Of a DNA stretch of 64,000 nt, positions 1 through 7,869 are shown one piece after another. The notes under the pieces are model-generated. The model worked only from the letters and a program-made list of their open reading frames with translations. It ran no database searches and was not told the DNA's origin. Location of the stretch: NCBI GenBank assembly GCA_017410145.1, contig JAFQRJ010000003.1, forward strand, positions 38,494 to 102,493, in the 5' to 3' direction. How positions within the stretch are numbered: position 1 is the stretch's first letter; each line of letters begins with the position of its first letter. The stretch comes from Tyzzerella sp. (GTDB taxonomy: Bacteria; Bacillota; Clostridia; Lachnospirales; Lachnospiraceae). The translations under genes and the position numbers were made by a program.

Positions 1-141
1 AGCCTGATCTGCTTCAGGTTTAAAGTTCAAGTAGTAAACTTTTCCTTTTGCTTCCTTGTCTCCTCCTTCTTTGCCACCGCATCCTGCTAATAACGATAAT
101 GCCATAACACTGATGAGAAGTACTGATAATAGTTTTTTCAT
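1..141 (-). CDS. ABC transporter solute-binding lipoprotein (N-terminal part only)
   Basis: Only the first 47 codons lie in the window; the gene runs off the left edge. The peptide starts MKKLLSVLLISVMALSLLAG and then C, a lipoprotein signal peptide with an LAGC lipobox, followed by a short Gly/Lys/Glu-rich linker and VYYLNFKPEADQA, the usual opening of carbohydrate-type extracellular solute-binding proteins. An AGGAGG-like site sits just before the ATG, and a perfect LacI-type operator lies about 22 bases upstream of the start codon. The role as a sugar ABC binding protein is inferred from the first strand motif and the operator; the substrate cannot be told. Confidence 0.62.
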   Translation of the reverse strand, partial: MKKLLSVLLISVMALSLLAGCGGKEGGDKEAKGKVYYLNFKPEADQA

Positions 142-163
142 GTTTTTCGTCCTCCTTTTTTTA

Positions 164-183
164 ATTTGGAAACGTTTCCAAAT
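164..183. promoter_or_regulatory. LacI/CcpA-type operator upstream of the sugar-binding lipoprotein gene
   Basis: A perfect 20-base palindrome, ATTTGGAAACGTTTCCAAAT, lies 22 bases before the lipoprotein start codon. Its central AACGTT and GGAAACG half-site match operators of LacI-family sugar repressors and resemble cre sites. It probably controls the leftward sugar transporter gene. No regulator gene is visible in the window. The 142-300 interval holds nothing else that I can support. Confidence 0.6.
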
Positions 184-300
184 ACCTTATATTACTTTTA
201 TATCTCTTTTTTATCTAATTTGCAATACCTTTTTGCATTTTTGTTAAAATCAGAGATTTTTCAGGTGTTTTTTTGTGTATTTTTCACAAAAACCGGCGGG

Positions 301-579
301 TTACATTGCACCCCACCAGTTCCTTCTATGTTCCATATGTAAATATTTTTCTCTTGTGGCCATACCCCCACGAATATGGCGTTCTGATTTGTTCACATCT
401 AACACTTTCCGAACCTCTACCATAAGTGTTGGATTAATTTTTTCTAATCGTTCAGAGACGTCTTTATGTACTGTACTTTTACTAATTCCAAATGCCTTTG
501 CTGTTTGTCTCACCGTCGCATTGTTCTCTATGATATAATTCGCAATCTCAATTGCCCGTTCTTCGATGTAATCCTTCAA
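301..579 (-). CDS. spoIIID: Sporulation transcription factor SpoIIID
   Basis: A 92-residue protein matching SpoIIID in length and sequence: an N-terminal helix (KDYIEERAIEIANYI), a helix-turn-helix around residues 22-45 with the signature SKSTVHKDVSERL, then INPTL and the RHIRGGMATREKY segment. SpoIIID is the mother-cell DNA-binding regulator that acts with sigma-E and switches on sigK-era genes. The start codon is TTG; there is no ATG in a better place, and an AGGGG Shine-Dalgarno lies 7 bases upstream. That Shine-Dalgarno is inside a 10-bp hairpin, described separately. The gene stands apart from the cation efflux gene upstream. Confidence 0.95.
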   Translation of the reverse strand: MKDYIEERAIEIANYIIENNATVRQTAKAFGISKSTVHKDVSERLEKINPTLMVEVRKVLDVNKSERHIRGGMATREKYLHMEHRRNWWGAM

Positions 580-586
580 AATAAAA

Positions 587-624
587 CCCCTGCATAAATC
601 GCTTTTTTACAATCTATGCAGGGG
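587..624 (-). promoter_or_regulatory. 10-bp hairpin covering the spoIIID ribosome-binding site
   Basis: Read leftward, CCCCTGCATA (624-615) pairs perfectly with TATGCAGGGG (596-587) across an 18-base loop; TTTTATT and the TTG start of spoIIID follow directly. The 3' arm carries the AGGGG Shine-Dalgarno of spoIIID, so the folded stem would hide it. It could also act as a weak terminator for the upstream cation efflux gene, since a short T-rich stretch follows. Both uses are possible; the sequence alone does not decide. Confidence 0.6.
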
Positions 625-650
625 AAATGTTTCGTATGACTAAGATTCTG

Positions 651-1547
651 TTAATGATGTCCATGATGATGACAACAACCCGAATGAGAATGAACATCCA
701 CCTGGCATTGTTCTTCATGGCAATGCTCAGAACTCGTCTCAATTTCTATTGTCACATGACCTATTCCGTGTTCACATAATTCCTCACGAATTTCTTTTTT
801 GATTTTAGATGGTTCACAATCGCTAACGATATGCATTGTAGCATAATGGTTATAACCATCCAGACTCCAAAGATGGATGTGATGAACATCTAATATGCCA
901 TCAATGTCTTCAACATGTTCTTTAATCTCTGCCACTTTGATATTTTGCGGTGCCTTTTCAAGAAACAGGTCAATAATGTCTTTCAAATTGATAAGGGCAT
1001 TGATAAATATAAAACACGAAACACCAATGGACATAATAGGATCAATTAAACCAAAGCCTGTAAACCTCATTACAACTGCACCAACCAGTACCACCAGCCA
1101 GCCAAAGACATCTTCCAGCATATGTAAATTAACAGCTCTTTGATTTAAAGAATCTCCCTCACGCGTGAAGAATGCTGCACAAAAATTCACACAGACACCT
1201 ACAAGTGCAAAGCCAATCATCCCGTTATAGTTAATTTCCATGGGTGCAATGATTCTGCGGACGGCATTGTATATCATGACAACCGAACCAATCATAAGAA
1301 TAAGAACTGTCATAAAACCTCCAATTACTGAATATCGCGCATATCCATAAGTATAGATTTCATCCGGCTGTTTCTTACTCTTTTTCTCCAAAAAATATGA
1401 AATGCCAATACTCATTGCATCGCCCAAATCATGAATAGCGTCAGATGCAATGGCCACACTACCGGTTATAATACCACCAATAAATTCAAAAATAGTAAAT
1501 GATAAATTCAAAATAAATGCAATGAAAATATTTTTTTCTGTTTTCAT
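651..1547 (-). CDS. CDF-family cation efflux transporter with His-rich tail
   Basis: A cation diffusion facilitator that exports Zn2+ or a similar divalent metal in exchange for protons. An upstream in-frame ATG at 1559 exists, but GGAGG lies between it and the ATG at 1547, so 1547 is the likely start (298 residues). Numbered from the upstream ATG, the metal site is formed by D40/H43/D47 (SDAIHDLGD) in helix 2 and H146/D150 (HMLED) in helix 5; about six membrane helices are followed by a cytoplasmic domain (VHHIHLWSLDG). The C-terminus ends in a His/Cys-rich metal tail, HSHSGCCHHHGHH. A TetR regulator is divergently transcribed next door and probably controls it. Confidence 0.9.
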   Translation of the reverse strand: MKTEKNIFIAFILNLSFTIFEFIGGIITGSVAIASDAIHDLGDAMSIGISYFLEKKSKKQPDEIYTYGYARYSVIGGFMTVLILMIGSVVMIYNAVRRIIAPMEINYNGMIGFALVGVCVNFCAAFFTREGDSLNQRAVNLHMLEDVFGWLVVLVGAVVMRFTGFGLIDPIMSIGVSCFIFINALINLKDIIDLFLEKAPQNIKVAEIKEHVEDIDGILDVHHIHLWSLDGYNHYATMHIVSDCEPSKIKKEIREELCEHGIGHVTIEIETSSEHCHEEQCQVDVHSHSGCCHHHGHH

Positions 1548-1590
1548 TCTTTCCTCCATTTGATTAAAATCTTAATTTATGATACATTAT

Positions 1591-1618
1591 ATTCGTTACT
1601 GAACATATTGTTCATTAA
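1591..1618. promoter_or_regulatory. Palindromic operator between efflux gene and TetR regulator (copy 1)
   Basis: ATTCGTTACTGAACA is followed by TAT and TGTTCA, giving the palindrome TGAACA-TAT-TGTTCA at 1600-1614, with flanking TTA/TAA also paired. The 15-base left part recurs 76 bases away. Position in the divergent intergenic region and symmetry point to a TetR-family operator. Confidence 0.5.
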
Positions 1619-1666
1619 TACTTTATCAAAATGAATTTGGGTTTCAAGATACGATATCAGCCATTT

Positions 1667-1681
1667 ATTCATTACTGAACA
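1667..1681. promoter_or_regulatory. Second copy of the operator half-site, near the tetR start
   Basis: ATTCATTACTGAACA differs from the 1591-1605 copy at one base. It lies about 28 bases before the TetR start codon, where a repressor would block autotranscription. Its right half is degenerate, unlike the first copy. Confidence 0.4.
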
Positions 1682-1708
1682 AATATTAAAAAATGTACGG
1701 AGAACATT

Positions 1709-2260
1709 ATGGATAGACGTCAAAGAAAAACAAGAGAAGCCATTTTCAGTGCATTTACTGAATTGCTTTCAAAAAAAGATTTTAACCAAATAACTGTTGG
1801 AGAAATTATAGATCGTGCAGATATAGGCAGAGCTACTTTCTATTCTCATTTTGAAACTAAAGATTTTTTACTGAAAGAATTCTGCGAAGAATTATTCTGT
1901 CATATATTCGATACCGAAAACAGTGTCCAAAACCATCATAAGCATATTTTCTCTTGTGATGGTTCTGGTTCTGTTTTTTTACACTTATTTCAACATTTGC
2001 AAAAAAATGATAATAACATCTTAGCTTTATTATCTTCGCAAAACAACGAATTGTTTATGAGATATTTCAAAAGTAATCTTGAATTACTTATTGAAAGTCA
2101 TTTTTCTTTGTTTGAATCTTCCAAAAACAAGAACATGCCCCTTTCCTTTTGGAAGAATCATATCATATCAACCTTTGTAGAAACCATAAAATGGTGGATT
2201 GACAATGGGATGAAGGAAAGTCCGGAATTGATAACGGAATACTTCTTTATGGTCGTGTAA
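1709..2260 (+). CDS. TetR/AcrR-family transcriptional regulator
   Basis: A 183-residue TetR-type repressor. The N-terminus holds the typical DNA-binding domain, residues 4-50: RKTREAIFSAFTELLSKKDF, then ITVGEIIDRADIGRATFYSHFETKDFLL, with the recognition helix ending in TFYSHF. The C-terminal ligand/dimer domain is not recognisable in detail. CGGAG lies 7 bases before the ATG. It is divergent from the cation efflux gene and shares a repeat-containing intergenic region with it, so it likely regulates that pump and itself. Its 3' end overlaps the converging GltS-like gene by 14 bases. Confidence 0.88.
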   Translation: MDRRQRKTREAIFSAFTELLSKKDFNQITVGEIIDRADIGRATFYSHFETKDFLLKEFCEELFCHIFDTENSVQNHHKHIFSCDGSGSVFLHLFQHLQKNDNNILALLSSQNNELFMRYFKSNLELLIESHFSLFESSKNKNMPLSFWKNHIISTFVETIKWWIDNGMKESPELITEYFFMVV

Positions 2261-3626
2261 TTTTAAAAATTTTACTCCTGAACAGTAAAATATTCATTCC
2301 TATGAAGAACACCACTAAAATCCCCAGTGTTAAATAAGGCTTCACCGGCGCCAATGTTGCAAGTAGCATCATCGGAAAACCAAATACAATGGCCGGAAAG
2401 TTCTGATAAACCATATTGTCAGCCGCAGGCGTTTTAAAATCACCGTCAATCTCACGAAGAAGAATTACGCCTGTACTTGCAGTTCCTGTGAGCATTCCGT
2501 ACATCATAAGGAATTGTTCTTGCTGGTATTCCGGAAATAAGGTTTTAGCCACAAAATGATTATAAAAATACGTAATAAACAAACCAACTACACCAAGAAT
2601 TAAAATGATTCCCCAATAGTTTTCTAAAATATCCAAACGAATTGCCGCAATACCCGCAACAACCATCACATCAAAGAAAAAGTTACTAATTCTTGTCATT
2701 AAAAAGTCATTAATGTACTCTTTCTCCGCAATACCATGCTTCTTTAATTGATTGATAATAATCTTAATCAATGTCCCCGCAAGTACACCAAGCAAAAAGT
2801 TGAAACCATAAATAACAGACTTCATACCCGGCAGTAGATTGCCCAAAAGGAACATTAACAAAAAGGTACACATATAAGCCACCATTACCAATGCAATCTG
2901 TATAGTCATTTTGTCAATACTGCCCTGCATTGGAATCTCATCCGCCTTTTGTACCTGCTCCGACTTGAGTGCTCCTTCTTCCGTTGCTCCCGCAATCTTT
3001 CTTTTTCTTTTTAGCAGGTTCAAATGCACAACACCACCAATACTTGCACTTAAAAAACCAAGTGCAGCAATCGTGAGCCCAAAGGTTTTCCCGCCTATGA
3101 AACCATGTTCTGTCTCATAAATTGTTCCATAGTTCATTGCCTGACCTGTCCCTTGCCCATAACCAAACGGTAACAGCACACCAGCTGCTTGGAAAAAGCC
3201 TTTGATAATAAAGGAAGCAATAATGGTAATTCCAAAACCAACAATTGCCTGAAGCAAATATGTGGAAACTGTAGTCACACCTGTGTTAAAGATTTCCGTG
3301 GTACGTTTTTTTGAAAGTTTCCCATTTTCTGTTTTGAAAGAGGAAGCAACAAATCCAAGTGCCAATGCATGATAGGTAACAATTTCAAGATTGTTATAAC
3401 CATTTGCTCCAAAAAATGTTTCCTCAAACAAAACATTACCCGTAATCATCTTATAAAGACTAGCGATTATTAACAAAATCCCTCCGCCAAGTACTGATGT
3501 TGGAATGAGTGACTGTTCCAAAATCTTAATTTTCTTTTTCATTGCATTGGCTGCCAACAGGCTTAGGAACAACACCGCCATAACGTTTAGCCATCCCCAT
3601 ACACTAAAGTCCCAAAAATTGTTCAT
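2247..3626 (-). CDS. GltS-like sodium/glutamate symporter family protein
   Basis: A 459-residue polytopic membrane protein with about 10-12 hydrophobic helices in two halves separated by a charged cytoplasmic loop near residues 210-235 (KRKRKIAGATEEGALK). Each half has a family-like motif: LPFGYGQGTGQAMNYGTIYE in the first and MLTGTASTGVILLREID in the second, resembling the re-entrant loops of the glutamate:Na+ symporter (ESS) family. The chain is longer than E. coli GltS (about 400). The substrate is therefore probably an anionic amino acid or dicarboxylate, but this is family-level inference. It overlaps the upstream acyltransferase gene by 23 bases and is likely co-transcribed with it. Confidence 0.72.
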   Translation of the reverse strand: MNNFWDFSVWGWLNVMAVLFLSLLAANAMKKKIKILEQSLIPTSVLGGGILLIIASLYKMITGNVLFEETFFGANGYNNLEIVTYHALALGFVASSFKTENGKLSKKRTTEIFNTGVTTVSTYLLQAIVGFGITIIASFIIKGFFQAAGVLLPFGYGQGTGQAMNYGTIYETEHGFIGGKTFGLTIAALGFLSASIGGVVHLNLLKRKRKIAGATEEGALKSEQVQKADEIPMQGSIDKMTIQIALVMVAYMCTFLLMFLLGNLLPGMKSVIYGFNFLLGVLAGTLIKIIINQLKKHGIAEKEYINDFLMTRISNFFFDVMVVAGIAAIRLDILENYWGIILILGVVGLFITYFYNHFVAKTLFPEYQQEQFLMMYGMLTGTASTGVILLREIDGDFKTPAADNMVYQNFPAIVFGFPMMLLATLAPVKPYLTLGILVVFFIGMNILLFRSKIFKITRP

Positions 3627-4803
3627 GTCCTTCTCCTTTGTTTACATTCTTATATCGATAATACATATGCACGTATTTAATTGCATTGAACCGTTTGTTT
3701 CCTTTTAACTGATAAACTTTTTTATCGTGATAGATATTCAGTTTATTTCGTCCAAGCACGGAAATGGCCGTCACTTCGTCAAACAGAAAAACTTTTTCAT
3801 CAATAATTATTCTATCTCCGTATAATTCAATCGATGCATTCTCTTTTATAGGTTCTTTATGTTTATACACAATTACCTCAGAAAAAGAAGCTGTTTCCCT
3901 GTACATTGGTTCTGCAACGTATTCATTTGGGTCCATTTTATTCACGAAAGTTTTCTGATACTCATACCAATCGTTTATGAAACGAAATGGGGATTCAAAA
4001 CCTACGCCTTGCAATTCTTTCGTTGGGAGATATTGATATTCACGGTTACATTTCTTACATGCAACCTTATCCCCATGACTTTCGAACACGGATAAACCAC
4101 AATGCGGACATATGTATAATAATCTTTCCAGATACTCTGCATTTTTCTTGTGATAGAAGTTATTTGTCACTTTCGCATCATTTACATACAACTCTTTTTG
4201 TATGATTTCATACAGCTCATCATTACTCATTTGCTTATATTCCTCCGGCATAATGACCCGAGAGAAATACGCTCGCATTTTTCCTCTGCGCGACTTGTCA
4301 CACCATCTTGGCTGAACCCCGTATCCATCTTCAATACGGAAAAATGCAATCGGTAAATTCAATGTTTTCGAAAGGGATGCAATTGCAGGATTCATGTACT
4401 CTGTTTTCCCGCTATACGTACGGTTTCCTTCCGGTGCAATGGCAATGGTTCCGCCTTCCTTGGCTACTTTGTAGCAATTTCTCACCGCTTGTATATCCGT
4501 CGTCTGCTTCTTGATTGGAATCGGTGCTATCAGATATCGAATCAAAGAAGATACCCAGCCAAGTGAGAAAATATCCTCTGTGGCAACATAGTATATTGGT
4601 CCTTTAAATGACATGCCAACAAAAAACTGGTCAAATACCATCTGATGATTTAACAAAATCAGATATGGTCTGTGCTGTTGGTCTTTCATTGGTTCAATTT
4701 TTATTCCAAATTTTAATCGACAATATGGATACATGACTATATATAAAAGATTTCTCACCACATGATGTCGAAAATGTATCCATTTTTTCTTTTTTTTGCT
4801 CAT
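3604..4803 (-). CDS. PlsC-type acyltransferase with C-terminal zinc ribbon
   Basis: A 399-residue protein. Residues about 45-200 are a glycerolipid acyltransferase domain: the catalytic NHQMVFD (H53-x4-D58) and the acyl-acceptor motif PEGNRT (124-129). It would transfer an acyl chain to a lysophospholipid or related alcohol at the membrane. Unlike plain PlsC (about 240 residues), it carries a four-cysteine zinc ribbon, CPHC (232/235) and CKKC (249/252), followed by about 140 residues with no recognised fold. TAGGA precedes the ATG by 7 bases. The gene overlaps the downstream GltS-like gene. A normal plsC occurs at 19.1 kb, so this one probably has a specialised substrate. Confidence 0.78.
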   Translation of the reverse strand: MSKKKKKWIHFRHHVVRNLLYIVMYPYCRLKFGIKIEPMKDQQHRPYLILLNHQMVFDQFFVGMSFKGPIYYVATEDIFSLGWVSSLIRYLIAPIPIKKQTTDIQAVRNCYKVAKEGGTIAIAPEGNRTYSGKTEYMNPAIASLSKTLNLPIAFFRIEDGYGVQPRWCDKSRRGKMRAYFSRVIMPEEYKQMSNDELYEIIQKELYVNDAKVTNNFYHKKNAEYLERLLYICPHCGLSVFESHGDKVACKKCNREYQYLPTKELQGVGFESPFRFINDWYEYQKTFVNKMDPNEYVAEPMYRETASFSEVIVYKHKEPIKENASIELYGDRIIIDEKVFLFDEVTAISVLGRNKLNIYHDKKVYQLKGNKRFNAIKYVHMYYRYKNVNKGEGHEQFLGL

Positions 4804-4865
4804 TTGTATTTCCTACCTTTGTCCTAATAACAATCTTTATTATACCTAATTCTTAATTTTATGTA

Positions 4866-4909
4866 AAGAAAAACGCCAGAGATAGTTTTTTATACTATTT
4901 CTGACGTTT
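4866..4909 (-). terminator. Terminator after the phosphopantetheinyl transferase gene
   Basis: Leftward, AAACGTCAGAAATAG pairs with CTATCTCTGGCGTTT around an A-rich loop, followed by TTCTTT. It lies 8 bases past the transferase stop and separates it from the acyltransferase gene. Confidence 0.75.
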
Positions 4910-4916
4910 CTTGTTT

Positions 4917-5510
4917 TTACAATTTTTCCCAGATTATTTCTGCAAACTCATTTTCTTTTGCACAGACTGTTATCTGATACCCCGGCACCTCATATTCTTT
5001 AAAATAACACCCCGTCATTTCCAATGTTTGAAGTGGTACACGAATGCCGGTTCCATTCATTTTCAGAAAACTTTCTTTTCTCGTCCAAAGACGATAAAAT
5101 TCACAATTATATTCATCACAGTCTAAGCCTTTTAAGTACGCCCTCTCCGCAGGTGAAAATGCACGTTCTTCTACCTGTTTCGGCGCATTCTTCACTCTTT
5201 CGATGTCACATCCCACCGGCCTTTGACTCACTGCGCAGATTACATAATTACCAGAATGCGAGAGGTTAAAGCAGATACCCTTCGCTATCAGTTTCCCATT
5301 TTCATCCGTTGCAAGTGTATCTTCTGAAACACCATGCCTGCAAAAGACTTGATGTAGCAGTAATCCTGCCCCCAGCCTTTGTAGTCTGTTTTGTTTTTGC
5401 TTTGTGTTCCGAATCTTCTTTTGCCGTTTCTCTGAAAGTTCTTCCATAATTTGAGCATTTTCTAACGGCTCCGGTAATGCAGAGATATCCGCTATATATA
5501 AGTATACCAT
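4917..5510 (-). CDS. 4'-phosphopantetheinyl transferase (Sfp/AcpT superfamily)
   Basis: A 197-residue enzyme that moves the 4'-phosphopantetheine arm of CoA to a carrier-protein serine. Seen: the NLSHSG motif (82-87), GCDIE with metal-binding D102/E104, and the family signature FYRLWTRKESFLK with W142, K145, E146 and K150. It is a little shorter than Sfp (about 224) but complete in all motifs. The start ATG is 2 bases after the stop of the foldase lipoprotein gene upstream, with only a weak Shine-Dalgarno, so translation is probably coupled. No PKS/NRPS genes are nearby, so a housekeeping or fatty-acid ACP target is as likely as a secondary-metabolite one. Confidence 0.88.
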   Translation of the reverse strand: MVYLYIADISALPEPLENAQIMEELSEKRQKKIRNTKQKQNRLQRLGAGLLLHQVFCRHGVSEDTLATDENGKLIAKGICFNLSHSGNYVICAVSQRPVGCDIERVKNAPKQVEERAFSPAERAYLKGLDCDEYNCEFYRLWTRKESFLKMNGTGIRVPLQTLEMTGCYFKEYEVPGYQITVCAKENEFAEIIWEKL

Positions 5511-5514
5511 GCTC

Positions 5515-6726
5515 TTACTCTGTTGCAGTTTCTGAAGATTCTTTTTCAGACTCTGTTCCTGTCTCAGTTCCGGTCTGAGTCTGGGTTTCTGTCTTCTTTG
5601 GTTCTACTATTTTGCAATTATCCCACAAGAAGTCCAAAATCATTTCTTGGAAGGTAGCTTTTCTTATCATTTCTTTCAATTCGTCTTCGTCATCGCTTTC
5701 TTCCTCTAGCTTTTCCTTGTACTCCTCCAAGTCATAACCAGCCAATTTTGCCTGTTTCTCCAAGAACGCATCAATATCCTTTTGTTTAACCTTAATCTTT
5801 TCTACTTTCGCAATTAAGTCCATTGACATCTGAAGTGCGTGTTGCATTTTTGCCATCTCTTCAATGGTAGTGCCGTACATAGAGGAAACAAATTCATCTA
5901 CTGTCATTCCATATGTAGATTCAACTTCCTCTACACTGGTGCCTGACATAGATGCCACGTAGCTCAGATACCCTTGATATTCTTGCTCGTAGTATTCTTT
6001 AGCCTCTTTCTTGTGCTCTTTTAAATCTTCCTTCGGATACTCTTTCACATCCCATTGCGCACTCAAAAGACCGAATAAACTAGAACGCATCTGATCTTCA
6101 GCCACTTCCTGATTGCTCTTCTCTAAATCAGCTTTCACTAATTTCTTATAATCTTCCACATTCTTGGCTTTTGGATTCAACTTCTTTGCAGTCTCATCTG
6201 TCAGCTCCGGAACTTTTACCTCTACAACCTTTTTCAATGTCATGGTGAAAACAACTGCTTTGCCAGCCATTTCTTCAGCAGCATAGTCCTCCGGAAAGGT
6301 CATTGGTACTTCAAATGTTTCATCGGCTTTATGTCCTACAATACCTTTCTGGAAATCCTCAAGCGGTTTGCCCGGCTTAACTTCTCCTAATATAAAAGTG
6401 TCTGAGCCTGTGCCACCCTCAAACGCCACTCCGTCTAATCTGCCCGCATAATCCACCGTTACCTGATCACCATTTTTAGCTCCACGGTCCTTTACTTCTT
6501 CATAGCTTGTCAATGTTTGAATGTCTGAATCAATAGCGCCTTGCACATCTTCGTCCGTAACAGCTATCGGCTCAACCTTTTCCACTTCAAGCCCTTTCCA
6601 CTTCTTTACCGTGATATAATCATTATAGACTTCTCCATTATCCCCAATCTTGTAACCTCTGCCACAACCTGTAGCCGTTGCAATCATAGTTAAAGCTAGG
6701 AATAATGCCATAATTCTCTTTTTCAT
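5515..6726 (-). CDS. Trigger-factor-like FKBP peptidyl-prolyl isomerase lipoprotein
   Basis: A 403-residue secreted foldase. It has a lipoprotein signal peptide (MKKRIMALFLALTMIATATG then C21), so it should sit on the outer face of the membrane. Residues about 83-170 form an FKBP-type domain (GDQVTVDYAGRLDGVAFEGG ... FTMTLKKV) and the following helical part, with EVPELTDETAKKL and a long charged stretch, resembles the trigger factor C-terminal chaperone. Ribosome-binding trigger factor itself is cytosolic, so this is the extracytoplasmic relative common in Lachnospiraceae. The last 25 residues are a Thr/Glu/Ser-rich disordered tail. CGGAGAA precedes the start. Likely co-transcribed with the downstream transferase. 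Confidence 0.85.
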   Translation of the reverse strand: MKKRIMALFLALTMIATATGCGRGYKIGDNGEVYNDYITVKKWKGLEVEKVEPIAVTDEDVQGAIDSDIQTLTSYEEVKDRGAKNGDQVTVDYAGRLDGVAFEGGTGSDTFILGEVKPGKPLEDFQKGIVGHKADETFEVPMTFPEDYAAEEMAGKAVVFTMTLKKVVEVKVPELTDETAKKLNPKAKNVEDYKKLVKADLEKSNQEVAEDQMRSSLFGLLSAQWDVKEYPKEDLKEHKKEAKEYYEQEYQGYLSYVASMSGTSVEEVESTYGMTVDEFVSSMYGTTIEEMAKMQHALQMSMDLIAKVEKIKVKQKDIDAFLEKQAKLAGYDLEEYKEKLEEESDDEDELKEMIRKATFQEMILDFLWDNCKIVEPKKTETQTQTGTETGTESEKESSETATE

Positions 6727-6837
6727 AGTAATTCTCCGTTTCTTATTAATATATTATTATATACGGGCAGAACCTGAAAATCTTCGATGCCCTTTCCGTA
6801 CATTATACCATATTTCTGAATTTTGAAAAGTATTATC

Positions 6838-6880
6838 TTGCACTTGCGACTAAAGAATGATAAACTATGATAATAGTTTA
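6838..6880 (+). promoter_or_regulatory. Promoter and overlapping dyad before the 6909 gene
   Basis: TTGCAC (6838-6843) and TAAACT (6861-6866) are separated by 17 bases. The -10 box is the left arm of a palindrome, TAAACTAT-GATA-ATAGTTTA (6861-6880), so a protein bound there would block the polymerase, or the transcript would begin with a hairpin. No regulator is identified. Confidence 0.5.
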
Positions 6881-6908
6881 CATAATTTATTTAGTTAGGA
6901 GGATTACC

Positions 6909-7343
6909 ATGAAAGGTTGGATTATTTTTGCAGTGGTAGTTGCTGTTTTAGTCGCAATCATTGCTGTGTTATATTTCTTAGGAAAAAAAGCTGAAAAGAA
7001 ACAAGCTGAGCAACAAGAACAAATGAAAGCAGTTGCACAGAACATTACCATGTTGATTATTGATAAGAAGCGTATGAAATTGAAGGAAGCAGGACTTCCG
7101 TCGGTTGTACTGGAAAACACACCAAAGTATCTCCGTGGAGCAAAGATGCCGATTGTAAAGGCAAAGGTTGGTCCTAAGGTGATGACTTTAATGTGTGACG
7201 ACAAGATTTTCCCATACGTACCTGTGAAGAAAGAAGTAAAGGCTGTTGTAAGTGGACTTTACATCACAGATGTTAAGGGAATTAGAGGTCCATTGGACGC
7301 ACCGCAAAAGAAAAAAGGATTCTTTGCGAAATTCAAGAAATAA
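6909..7343 (+). CDS. Small membrane-anchored protein of unknown function
   Basis: A 144-residue protein starting MKGWIIFAVVVAVLVAIIAV, a single N-terminal membrane helix with no signal cleavage site, followed by a Lys/Gln-rich linker (KKAEKKQAEQQEQ) and a basic soluble domain rich in Lys and Val, ending KKKGFFAKFKK. An upstream in-frame ATG at 6867 is possible, but TAGGAGGATTACC immediately before 6909 fixes this start. I do not recognise the domain. The topology would put the basic domain in the cytoplasm or outside depending on orientation; positive residues after the helix favour a cytoplasmic C-terminus. Own promoter and terminator make it a monocistron. Confidence 0.75.
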   Translation: MKGWIIFAVVVAVLVAIIAVLYFLGKKAEKKQAEQQEQMKAVAQNITMLIIDKKRMKLKEAGLPSVVLENTPKYLRGAKMPIVKAKVGPKVMTLMCDDKIFPYVPVKKEVKAVVSGLYITDVKGIRGPLDAPQKKKGFFAKFKK

Positions 7344-7357
7344 TGTTACAACGTGCA

Positions 7358-7394
7358 AGAGGTACGGATTGATTTTTCCGTACCTCTTTTTTTC
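7358..7394 (+). terminator. Intrinsic terminator
   Basis: AGAGGTACGG (7358-7367) pairs perfectly with CCGTACCTCT (7378-7387), followed by seven T. It ends the 6909 gene; the leftward neighbour at 7404 converges on it. Confidence 0.9.
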
Positions 7395-7403
7395 GTAATT
7401 CTA

Positions 7404-7862
7404 TTAAAATACAAAGTCTTCCGCCTCCTGCGGCCTTACATTAATACGAATCGTACAATCGGCCAATTTTTCACAATCCACATCCATTGCATATTCCACT
7501 TGAATGCTAATATTATCCTCTGTTTCGTCAACAACTAGCTTGCTTGTACATATTCCAAGATTAAGTCGCCCAAATGGTGTCTGGTAAACACATCGGTTCG
7601 TTTGATCCCTTTCAAAAATAAGATGCATATTTGTAACACCTTTTTTGATTACTTCTAAGGATTCTTTCCCATGAATTCTTATCTGCGTTTTTGTAACGCC
7701 CGGAATACCTTCCACCACTTCTTCCATAAAGATATAATGTTTCCCATCTTTAAAGTAATAAGTACCTGCACTAACGATTTCAATTGGCTCATCATCCATA
7801 TTCCCCACTGTATTCACAGCCATCTGAAGACCGGAAATACTCACTAATACATCCTTTGTCAT
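7404..7862 (-). CDS. DUF1934 (YwiB-like) beta-barrel protein
   Basis: A 152-residue protein of the DUF1934 family, with alternating beta strands: VLVSISGLQ, AGTYYFKDGKHYIFMEE, TKTQIRIHGKESLEVIKKG, FGRLNLGICTSKLVVDETED and ISIQVEYAMDVD. The family folds as a small calycin-like barrel with no known activity. It starts 7 bases after murI stops and its Shine-Dalgarno (AGGTG) overlaps the murI stop codon, so it belongs to the pfkA-murI transcription unit. Assignment rests on the FGRL and Y-D-C pattern near the C-terminus and is moderate to good. Confidence 0.78.
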   Translation of the reverse strand: MTKDVLVSISGLQMAVNTVGNMDDEPIEIVSAGTYYFKDGKHYIFMEEVVEGIPGVTKTQIRIHGKESLEVIKKGVTNMHLIFERDQTNRCVYQTPFGRLNLGICTSKLVVDETEDNISIQVEYAMDVDCEKLADCTIRINVRPQEAEDFVF

Positions 7863-7869
7863 GTCACAC

